This document shows positions 28,537-34,763 of a stretch of DNA of 34,763 bases, piece by piece. The stretch is from Burkholderiales bacterium (GTDB lineage: Bacteria > Pseudomonadota > Gammaproteobacteria > Burkholderiales > Burkholderiaceae_C): NCBI GenBank assembly GCA_022758925.1, contig JAEMQF010000098.1, positions 1-34,763 on the forward strand. Direction: 5' to 3'. A program made the translations under genes and the position numbers. Position 1 is the stretch's first letter, and the number at the start of each line of letters is the position of its first letter. The notes below the pieces were generated by a model. That model was given only the letters and a program-made list of their open reading frames with translations. It did not search any database and was not told the DNA's origin.

Positions 28537-30765
28537 TCAGAGACTGCCGATGAACAGGTAGGCGTTCGCGCTGCCGCTGCTTGAACGCGCGTAACCCAGG
28601 TACAGCGGGCCGACGGGCGTCGGCCCGCCGAGGTACAGGAACACCGAGTCTTGCCAACCGGCGCGCGACGTTTCGGTGTAACGCACCCCGATTCGGCCGG
28701 CTTCGAGCGCGAGTCCCGCGCGCAGGTCTCCGCTGAGCCCGATCGGCAGGCGCTGCAGGACGCGCTCAATCCGAACCTGTGCGTATTGCACCTCGTCGCC
28801 CAGGAATTGGTCCGTCGCGTAGGCCGACAAGTTGAGCAGCCCGCCGAGCGATGCGGCCTCGTGAAAGGGCAGCACGCCGTGCGGCGAATCGGTATAGGCG
28901 ATGCGCCCGGCAACAACGAAAGCGCCAGCCTGCATTGCGGCGCGGCCTTCCGCCGACAAACGCGTGAACGCAGCGTCGTTTGGTGCGAAATACGAAACGC
29001 TCGCAGCCCATCCCTTGGAGGGGAAACTCGGATGGTTCATCTGGTCGAAGTCGACGCCGGTGAACCAACCCGGCGTGTGAAACGGCCCCGGCGGAAAGAC
29101 TGGAGGCCCGATGTCCAGATCGTAGCGCTTGACCTGGCTCATCCAGCCCAGGCGCAACTGCCCGATCAGACCCAGATTCAGGCCGACAGCGATTCCGTAA
29201 GTTCGGCTGCTCACCTCGTATTCACTGAGCTTGTCATCGTTCTCAAATACTATCGCCGCGGCGCGTGCCGCCCGAGCACTCACCTCAATGAAACTTCGCT
29301 GCCCCGGATCGAGTGGCTGATACACATCGACGGCCAGTGCCTTGGTAGTGCCGACCTCACCCGTGGCCGTGAATTCGCCACCCAGGCGGTTGAGCAACGT
29401 CTTTTGATAGGCAGCGCGCAGGCTGTAGGTCGAGCCAGGTTTGAGCGTGCTGTTCACGCCTGCTGCGAAGCGAAAGAAGTCCGGCCCCCAGCGTTTGGGC
29501 TGCGGCATCACCCGCAGAACATGGCGCTCGCCCATCGGCAACAGGGCATAGTCCGCACTTTCGAAGTGAGCGTCGCCGTAGGCCCGCAACAGGTCGCGAT
29601 GCAGACGATCGATGTCCAGCGTCTGGCCCAGCTCCTGAGTGATGTGGCGCAACACGGCCTGCGGATGAAGCTGCGGCGAGCCTGCGACTTCAATTTGATC
29701 GACGCGCGGTGCCTCGCCCCGCCCAGCGGTGATGCGTGACCACCAGGCCGCGTATTCGAGCTCACCCACGGCCAGGGCGCGCAGTCGCGCTGCACTGGCC
29801 AAGGCCGCGTCGCGGCCGCGCTGCACGGCCTGGCCGTGGCGTTCGAAATCGGTCGCCGTGATGTCGCCCATCTCGGGCTTGATGAAGACATCCCCGCGCC
29901 GCAGCGACGCCAGCGAATGACCGACGTTTTGTTCCGTCAGGATGCCCACCATCTGTGCCGTCACGCTGAACAGCGAGGTCACGTCTGTCGCGTCGAGCAG
30001 TGGCGAGCCGACGTTGACGGCGATCACGACATCGGCATTGCAGCGTTCGCGCACTTCCTGAATTGGAACGTTGTCGACCAGGCCGCCGTCGACGAGCAAG
30101 CGCCCGTCGTACTCCACCGGCGCCATCAGGCCCGGGATCGACATGCTGGCGCGCATCGCTTTGCTCAGGCTGCCGTCGCGAATCACGACCCGTTCGCCGT
30201 TGCCGATGTCGGTGGCGATGATCGACAACGTCAGTGGCAGATCCTGGATTTCTCGATCGCTGCGGTCGCCGTGCACGAGCCGGTTCAGAAACAGCTTGAT
30301 CTTCTGACCGGTGAGCACCCCCGGCCGGTATTGAAGCCCGTGCGGGTTGATGCCAATTTCAGTGCCCGACAAGAAGCGCTGCGTCAGCCGCTTGTTGCGA
30401 AAATTGCGCTCGTCCCAGTCAGGTTCATCGACAAACATGTCGGACCAGTCGGCGCGTGCCAGTTCGACGCTCATCGCCTTCGGCGCAACGCCCGCCGCAA
30501 ACGCCCCCGCCACCACCGCACCCATGCTGGTGCCGGCGACGCAGTCCACCGGCACGCGCAGGCGTTCGAGCACCTCGAGCACGCCAATGTGCGCTGCCGC
30601 GCGCGCACCGCCACCGCCCAGCGCAAGGCCAACGCGTGGGCGGGGTGCCGCAGCTGCTCTTGCTGCGGCACCTGTCGTGGGCTCCAGCGCAGCGAGCGGG
30701 CCGGCCCAGGATGTGCAGCACACCGCGACGGCGCAAACCCGGACCGCGGTGCGCAGCGTCATCAT
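28537..30765 (-). CDS. Patatin-like phospholipase with C-terminal Omp85-type barrel (type Vd autotransporter, PlpD-like)
   Basis: The 742-residue protein begins with a hydrophobic leader (about 1-26), so it is exported. The patatin domain (about 44-245) has the oxyanion loop GGGGARAAAHIGVLE, nucleophile S80 in GTSMG and catalytic D226 in VDGGLVDNVPI. A POTRA-like link (about 330-400, VDQIEVAGSPQLHPQAVLRHITQ) leads to a beta-barrel of alternating residues (about 410-742) with repeated aromatic-ended strands. This order matches PlpD of Pseudomonas and FplA of Fusobacterium, which expose a lipase at the outer membrane surface. GAGGT precedes the ATG at 30765 by five bases. metY ends 36 bases upstream on the same strand. 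Confidence 0.9.
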   Translation of the reverse strand: MMTLRTAVRVCAVAVCCTSWAGPLAALEPTTGAAARAAAAPRPRVGLALGGGGARAAAHIGVLEVLERLRVPVDCVAGTSMGAVVAGAFAAGVAPKAMSVELARADWSDMFVDEPDWDERNFRNKRLTQRFLSGTEIGINPHGLQYRPGVLTGQKIKLFLNRLVHGDRSDREIQDLPLTLSIIATDIGNGERVVIRDGSLSKAMRASMSIPGLMAPVEYDGRLLVDGGLVDNVPIQEVRERCNADVVIAVNVGSPLLDATDVTSLFSVTAQMVGILTEQNVGHSLASLRRGDVFIKPEMGDITATDFERHGQAVQRGRDAALASAARLRALAVGELEYAAWWSRITAGRGEAPRVDQIEVAGSPQLHPQAVLRHITQELGQTLDIDRLHRDLLRAYGDAHFESADYALLPMGERHVLRVMPQPKRWGPDFFRFAAGVNSTLKPGSTYSLRAAYQKTLLNRLGGEFTATGEVGTTKALAVDVYQPLDPGQRSFIEVSARAARAAAIVFENDDKLSEYEVSSRTYGIAVGLNLGLIGQLRLGWMSQVKRYDLDIGPPVFPPGPFHTPGWFTGVDFDQMNHPSFPSKGWAASVSYFAPNDAAFTRLSAEGRAAMQAGAFVVAGRIAYTDSPHGVLPFHEAASLGGLLNLSAYATDQFLGDEVQYAQVRIERVLQRLPIGLSGDLRAGLALEAGRIGVRYTETSRAGWQDSVFLYLGGPTPVGPLYLGYARSSSGSANAYLFIGSL

Positions 30766-30801
30766 CCAGGACCTCGTGTGCGACGAGATGTGAAATCCAA
30801 T

Positions 30802-32097
30802 CTACCGGTGCGCCGCGGCGAGCGCCTGGTCGATATCCCAAAGAATGTCGTCAATATGCTCCAGACCCACCGAGATGCGGATCATGTCAGGCAACACGCC
30901 GGCGGCCATCTGTTGCGCCGCGTCGAGTTGGCGGTGTGTCGTCGAGGCCGGGTGGCTGATCAACGTGCGCGCGTCGCCGATGTTGACGAGGTGGCTCATC
31001 ATCTGAGCCGCTTCGATGAACTTCACGCCAGGCCCGATGCCGCCCTTCACACCGAAGGCGAGCAGGCCGGAGGCGCCACGCATCTGGCGTTGCAACAATG
31101 CATGTTGCGGATGATCGCTCAGGCCGGGATAGTTGACCCAGCTCACCCGCGGGTCGGACTGCAGGGATAACGCGACGCGCAGCGCATTGCTGCAATGCTG
31201 CTGCATGCGCAGCGGCAAGGTTTCGATGCCTTGCAGGATCTGCCACGCGCTCATCGGTGACAGCGCTGCGCCGTGCACACGCAGGTTTTCCATGCGTGCG
31301 CGCATCGTGAATCCAAAGTCGCCGAAGGTTTCGTAGAACTTCACGCCGTGGTAGCCGGGCGAAGGTTCCGTCATGCCCGGAAACTTGCCGTTGTCCCAGG
31401 CGAACCCGCCGCGCGGCTTGCCGTGCTCGACCATCACACCGGCGAGTGTTGTGCCGTGACCGCCGAGGTACTTGGTCGCCGAGTGCACGACGATGTCGGC
31501 GCCGAGCGCGATCGGGTTGCAAAGCATCGGAGACGGCACGGTGTTGTCGACGATGAGTGGCACGCCGAACGAATGCGCCACTTCGGCGACCGCGCCGATG
31601 TCGAGCACTTTCAGGCTTGGGTTGCCCAGCGTCTCGGCGAATACGACACGCGTATTCGGCCGCATCGCGGCGGCAAAGGCATCGGGCACGGTCGCGTCGA
31701 CGTAGGTCGTCTCGATGCCAAAGCGTTCCAGATTCACCGACAGCATCGTCACCGTTCCACCATAGAGCGCGCCGGCCGCTACCACATGGTCGCCCTGCTG
31801 AAGAATCGTCAACAACGCCATTGCTTCGGCGGCCATGCCGCTGGCCGATGCGACTGCGGCACGCCCGCCTTCGAGCGCGGCAACCCGTTCTTCAAGCGCA
31901 GCGACGGTCGGGTTGGACAGGCGCGAATAGACGTTGCCGAAGGTTTGCAGATTGAACAGCGACGCCGCGTGCTCGGCGCTGTCAAACACGAAACTCGTCG
32001 TCTGGTAGATCGGCAACGCGCGCGCGCCGGTGCTTGAATCCGGAATCTGCCCGGCGTGGATCGCCAGGGTTTCAGGCTTGAAGATTCGGTCGGCCAT
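30802..32097 (-). CDS. metY: O-acetylhomoserine sulfhydrylase / aminocarboxypropyltransferase
   Basis: The 431-residue PLP enzyme has FKPETLAIHAGQ near the start, TSFVFDSAEHAASLF, VYSRLSNPTVAALEERVAALEGG, EALGNPSLKVLDIGAVA-type residues, the PLP lysine K209 in HSATKYLGGHG, and C-terminal LSVGLEHIDDILWDIDQAL. It makes homocysteine from O-acetylhomoserine and sulfide, a direct route to methionine. The long form with the GGHGTTLAG loop fits MetY rather than cystathionine gamma-synthase. The start overlaps the end of the YccU-type gene by 26 bases, so the two are coupled. cysE, another sulfur assimilation gene, is elsewhere in the window. Confidence 0.93.
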   Translation of the reverse strand: MADRIFKPETLAIHAGQIPDSSTGARALPIYQTTSFVFDSAEHAASLFNLQTFGNVYSRLSNPTVAALEERVAALEGGRAAVASASGMAAEAMALLTILQQGDHVVAAGALYGGTVTMLSVNLERFGIETTYVDATVPDAFAAAMRPNTRVVFAETLGNPSLKVLDIGAVAEVAHSFGVPLIVDNTVPSPMLCNPIALGADIVVHSATKYLGGHGTTLAGVMVEHGKPRGGFAWDNGKFPGMTEPSPGYHGVKFYETFGDFGFTMRARMENLRVHGAALSPMSAWQILQGIETLPLRMQQHCSNALRVALSLQSDPRVSWVNYPGLSDHPQHALLQRQMRGASGLLAFGVKGGIGPGVKFIEAAQMMSHLVNIGDARTLISHPASTTHRQLDAAQQMAAGVLPDMIRISVGLEHIDDILWDIDQALAAAHR

Positions 32098-32572
32098 GAT
32101 GGTGCTGGAACTCCACCGGCCGTTTCGCCGAGATCACCCCGGTGTTGACGCCGACCCAGTGTAGGCCGCCGAACAGGCGCGCGTGCTCGATCTTGGCGCA
32201 GCGGTCCATCACGCAGTCGAGCCCTGCGGAGCGGGCGCGTGCGTCGGCCTCCCGATTCATCACGCCGATCTGCTGCCACAGGCACTTCGCGCCAATCGCA
32301 ATCGCCTGCAGCGCAATCGGCAGCACGTCTTCGCTGCGGCGAAAGACGTCAACCATGTCCACCGGCTCGGCGATATCGGCGAGGCTTTGATAGCAGCGTT
32401 CGCCCAGCACCTCGGTGTAGCGTGGGTTCACCGCGATCACCCGATAGCCATGCTGCCGCAGGTACTTGGCGACGAAATTGCTCGGCCGGTGCCATTCGGC
32501 CGACAGGCCGACCACGGCGATGGTTCGACAGTCGCGCAGGATGCGACGCAAGGTGGGAATGTCGTCGGTCAT
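32072..32572 (-). CDS. CoA-binding protein of the YccU family
   Basis: The 166-residue protein starts MTDDIPTLRRILRDCRTIAVVGLSAEWHRPSNFVAKYLRQHGYRVIAVNP, a Rossmann-fold CoA_binding_2 domain as found at the N-terminus of succinyl-CoA synthetase alpha. It continues with DMVDVFRRSEDVLPIALQAIAIGAKCLWQQIGVMN and DRCAKIEHARLFG. The family binds CoA in crystal structures, but no reaction is established. The ATG at 32572 is preferred because the in-frame ATG at 32647 lies in the aceA terminator hairpin and adds unconserved residues. It overlaps metY by 26 bases; a YccU-metY pairing may link CoA status and sulfur metabolism, though that is only an inference. Confidence 0.88.
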   Translation of the reverse strand: MTDDIPTLRRILRDCRTIAVVGLSAEWHRPSNFVAKYLRQHGYRVIAVNPRYTEVLGERCYQSLADIAEPVDMVDVFRRSEDVLPIALQAIAIGAKCLWQQIGVMNREADARARSAGLDCVMDRCAKIEHARLFGGLHWVGVNTGVISAKRPVEFQHHHGRPNLQA

Positions 32573-32614
32573 GCTGGTGTTCGCCCTCGGCGCAACGATA
32601 CACGAGCAATCGGT

Positions 32615-32657
32615 CGAAAATGAACCGGCCCGCACGGCACATGCCATGCGGGCCGGT
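32615..32657 (-). terminator. Rho-independent terminator of aceA
   Basis: A near-perfect inverted repeat (32624-32639 with 32642-32657, one mismatch in the stem) has arms containing ACCGGCCCGCA. Read leftward it is followed by TTCATTTTCG. It lies 27 bases after the aceA stop and separates it from the YccU-type gene. Confidence 0.85.
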
Positions 32658-32683
32658 CACGGCGTGCAATTGTTGGGCTCGGC

Positions 32684-33982
32684 TCAGCCGTGCTTCTGCT
32701 CGAAAAACTGCTCGTCTTCGGTCGAGCCTTTGAGCGCCGCGGTCGACGCATCGCGCTCGATCGTCGTCGTCACGGCGTCGAAGTAACCGGTGCCCACTTC
32801 ACGCTGGTGCTTGACCGCGGTGAAGCCTCTCGCCGCCGCCGCAAACTCGGCCTCTTGCAGTTCAACGAAGGCACTCATGTTGTTGCGCGCATAACCATGC
32901 GCCAGGTTGAACATGCTGTAGTTCAGGCTGTGGAAACCGGCCAACGTGATGAACTGGAACTTGTAGCCCATCGCACCGAGTTCGCGCTGGAACTTCGCGA
33001 TCGTCGCGTCATCGAGGTTCTTCTTCCAGTTGAAACTCGGGCTGCAGTTGTAGGCGAGCAGCTTGCCCGGAAACTTCTTGTGAATCGCATCGGCGAAAGC
33101 CTTGGCGTAGGCAAGGTCGGGCTTGCCGGTTTCGCACCACACCATGTCGGCAACCTCCGAATATGCGAGACCACGCGACACAGCCTGGGCCAGGCCCGGC
33201 TTGCTTCGGTAAAAGCCTTCCATGGTGCGTTCGCCTGTCAGGAACGGCTGATCAATCGGGTCGACATCGCTCGTCACCAGATCCGCCGCCTCCGCATCGG
33301 TGCGCGCGATCACGAGAGTCGGCGTGCCCATGACGTCGGCGGCGAGACGCGCCGCGACCAGCTTGGCCACAGCCTCGCGCGTCGGAACGAGGACCTTGCC
33401 GCCCATGTGACCGCACTTCTTCACCGACGCCAACTGGTCTTCGAAGTGCACCCCCGCAGCACCAGCGTCGATCATCGCCTTCATCAGTTCGAAGGCGTTG
33501 AGCACTCCGCCGAAACCGGCTTCCGCGTCGGCGACGATCGGCGCGAAGAAGTCGATCTCGTCTTTGCCTTCCGACCATTGAATCTGATCCGCACGCTGGA
33601 ACGTGTTGTTGATTCGCTTGACGACTGTCGGCACCGAGTTCACGGGGTACAGCGACTGATCGGGGTACATCTCGCCAGCGGAGTTGGCGTCGCCCGCGAC
33701 CTGCCAGCCCGACAGGTAGATGGCCTTGAGGCCAGCTTTCACCTGTTGCAAGGCCTGATTGCCTGTCAGCGCACCCAGCGTATTCACGAACGGCTCGGTG
33801 TTGACGAGCTTCCAGAGCTTTTCGGCGCCGCGCCGCGCAAGCGTGTGCTCAATCGGCAATGAGCCGCGCAAGCGCACGACGTCGGCTGCGCTGTAGGGCC
33901 GACTGACCCCCTTCCAGCGTGGGTTCAGTGTCCACTCCTTTTCGAGCGCGGACGCTTGCTGCTCGCGAGTCTGTTGGGTCAT
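32684..33982 (-). CDS. aceA: Isocitrate lyase
   Basis: The 432-residue enzyme is close to E. coli AceA (434). It has [55 protein letters not shown], the active-site signature KKCGHMGGK with C190, and [12 protein letters not shown]. It splits isocitrate into glyoxylate and succinate in the glyoxylate shunt, needed for growth on acetate or fatty acids; malate synthase is not in this window. The ATG at 33982 has only a weak AAGG upstream. The gene stands alone between a strong terminator and an AT-rich upstream region with candidate operators. Confidence 0.97.
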   Translation of the reverse strand: MTQQTREQQASALEKEWTLNPRWKGVSRPYSAADVVRLRGSLPIEHTLARRGAEKLWKLVNTEPFVNTLGALTGNQALQQVKAGLKAIYLSGWQVAGDANSAGEMYPDQSLYPVNSVPTVVKRINNTFQRADQIQWSEGKDEIDFFAPIVADAEAGFGGVLNAFELMKAMIDAGAAGVHFEDQLASVKKCGHMGGKVLVPTREAVAKLVAARLAADVMGTPTLVIARTDAEAADLVTSDVDPIDQPFLTGERTMEGFYRSKPGLAQAVSRGLAYSEVADMVWCETGKPDLAYAKAFADAIHKKFPGKLLAYNCSPSFNWKKNLDDATIAKFQRELGAMGYKFQFITLAGFHSLNYSMFNLAHGYARNNMSAFVELQEAEFAAAARGFTAVKHQREVGTGYFDAVTTTIERDASTAALKGSTEDEQFFEQKHG

Positions 33983-34277
33983 GTGGGGCCTTGTTTGGAT
34001 GAGTGGTCGGTCGCGGCGATCGAAATTCGCCTCGCAAGGGTAGCCTCGAAAGCTGATTTTGGAAGACTTATGTCTTATAGAAGACTAAATATTTTAGACA
34101 AATAAATCAATACGTTAACAACTTGTTCTCATGATACGAAACCATCTCGCTGGCGACGAGTGACGTTTGCGGCAGCGCCGCAAGCCTCAGTTTCACAATG
34201 CGCAAGGGGCAAGACTCGGAGTGAAACGCACCGCATCGGGCAAATGCGCGACTTCGGTGAAGTCAGCCTGGCGACGC
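33983..34277 (-). promoter_or_regulatory. Upstream region of aceA, unusually AT-rich in its centre
   Basis: This 295-base gap lies between parC and aceA, both leftward. Its centre (about 34054-34137) is far more AT-rich than anything else in the window and holds a cluster of palindromes at 34063-34097. A TTGCGGC-AGC-GCCGCAA dyad (34167-34183) and a short GACTTC-GGT-GAAGTC hairpin (34250-34264) lie nearer parC; neither has a good U tract, so the parC terminator is uncertain. Confidence 0.55.
34063..34097. promoter_or_regulatory. Candidate operator cluster upstream of aceA
   Basis: AAGAC (34063-34067), GTCTT (34072-34076) and AAGAC (34081-34085) alternate in direction with starts exactly nine bases apart, so the middle element pairs with either neighbour (AAGAC-TTAT-GTCTT and GTCTT-ATAG-AAGAC). 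The perfect dyad CTAAA-TAT-TTTAG follows at 34085-34097. Such overlapping palindromes suggest cooperative binding of a dimeric regulator of aceA. The regulator is not identified in this window. Confidence 0.55.
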
Positions 34278-34763
34278 CTACCCGGCGACGACGCGCAAGG
34301 CCTTCTGCATCACTGTCTGCTTGCGCCCCTTGCGTGCGCGCTTGCCGAGATAAGCCTCGAGCCCAGTCATTGTCAGAGACTCCTGTTTGGGCTTTCCAGC
34401 GCGCCCGTGACCGAAAACCTGCAAGCCGAGCGAGAACGCCGCGACGCTGACGAGCGCATCTCCGGCATCCAGGTCGATCAAAGTCAGGCCTCGGCCACCG
34501 TTGGGCTGGTGCTTGATTTCATCGAGCCCGAAAACCAACAGGCGCCCTTCAAGCGAGAGACACGCCACGTGCGTCGCGGCGCCGACAACACTCGGCGGCA
34601 GGGGTTTTTCTTCGGGCTCGAGGCTTAGAAATGCTTTGCCGCCCTTTTGCCGCGATACCAGATCGCCGGCATGCGCGAGCAAGCCGAAGCCACCGGTCCC
34701 CGCAAGCAGCAGGCTTTGCTGTGCCGAACCCGCAAAGTAGTGTGCCGGCAAGGTGCCGGACTC
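34278..34763 (-). CDS. parC: DNA topoisomerase IV subunit A, 3' end
   Basis: The frame runs in from the right edge; about 161 C-terminal residues are visible, without a start. They fit the ParC C-terminal beta-pinwheel domain: LLAGTGGFGLLAHAGDLVSRQKGGKAFLSL resembles the E. coli ParC segment around NRAGKALITLPE, and later GRLLVFGLDEI and GGRGLTLIDLD correspond to the next blade. Topoisomerase IV, with ParE, decatenates daughter chromosomes. GyrA is a less likely alternative, since the pinwheel pattern follows ParC more closely. aceA follows on the same strand after 295 bases. Confidence 0.88.
   Translation of the reverse strand, partial: ESGTLPAHYFAGSAQQSLLLAGTGGFGLLAHAGDLVSRQKGGKAFLSLEPEEKPLPPSVVGAATHVACLSLEGRLLVFGLDEIKHQPNGGRGLTLIDLDAGDALVSVAAFSLGLQVFGHGRAGKPKQESLTMTGLEAYLGKRARKGRKQTVMQKALRVVAG

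Noticed and set aside
34167-34183. TTGCGGC-AGC-GCCGCAA dyad as the parC terminator
   Set aside because: The stem is good but no U tract follows on the - strand, so I left it inside the description of the upstream region rather than calling a terminator.

Overview
The window looks like a piece of a high-GC betaproteobacterial chromosome. The best guess is order Burkholderiales, in the neighbourhood of Rubrivivax, Leptothrix and Ideonella. That placement is inferred from gene content, gene order (pyrG-kdsA-DUF1330-eno-ftsB) and protein sequence, not from a database search. Genes are dense on both strands and nearly all belong to recognisable core families. I see no tRNA, rRNA, CRISPR array, insertion sequence, phage gene or defence island.

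Layout. At 1-1200 lies the 3' part of a type II NADH dehydrogenase. At 1526-4113 is a two-component pair: an OmpR-type regulator, then a soluble histidine kinase whose catalytic core comes first and whose PAS and GAF sensor domains come last. Next come rpsU, yqeY and a small DUF442 phosphatase-like gene (4215-5336). A TRAP transporter follows, with dctQ and dctM on the + strand (5485-7844). Its likely binding-protein gene lies convergent to them on the - strand (7940-9021) and is broken by a one-base frameshift. pmbA (-) diverges from the darP/yjgA-mog pair (+). A - strand block holds a HI0933-type flavoprotein, cysE and trmJ. trmJ diverges from suhB, which leads the + strand run suhB-mutS-alpha/beta hydrolase-pyrG-kdsA-DUF1330-eno-ftsB-pnuC (15019-24941). 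From 25052 to the end all genes are on the - strand. Read in transcription order these are the parC 3' end, aceA, a YccU-type CoA-binding protein, metY, a patatin/beta-barrel autotransporter, an ECHDC3-type enoyl-CoA hydratase homologue and an AsmA-family protein.

How the genes relate. Most neighbours are housekeeping genes that share transcripts rather than one pathway: nucleotide and LPS precursor synthesis with glycolysis and division (pyrG, kdsA, eno, ftsB), and sulfur amino acid genes in two places (cysE, metY). The TRAP genes would import an organic acid, by similarity of the binding protein to the 2-oxoacid binder TakP. aceA gives growth on acetate or fatty acids through the glyoxylate shunt, and sits behind an AT-rich, palindrome-rich promoter region.

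I did not find a convincing new multi-gene system. The items most worth a second look are the inverted domain order of the kinase, the frameshifted TRAP binding protein, the enoyl-CoA hydratase homologue without either catalytic glutamate, the alternating half-sites upstream of aceA, and a short GCCAGGC-type repeat that recurs between genes.
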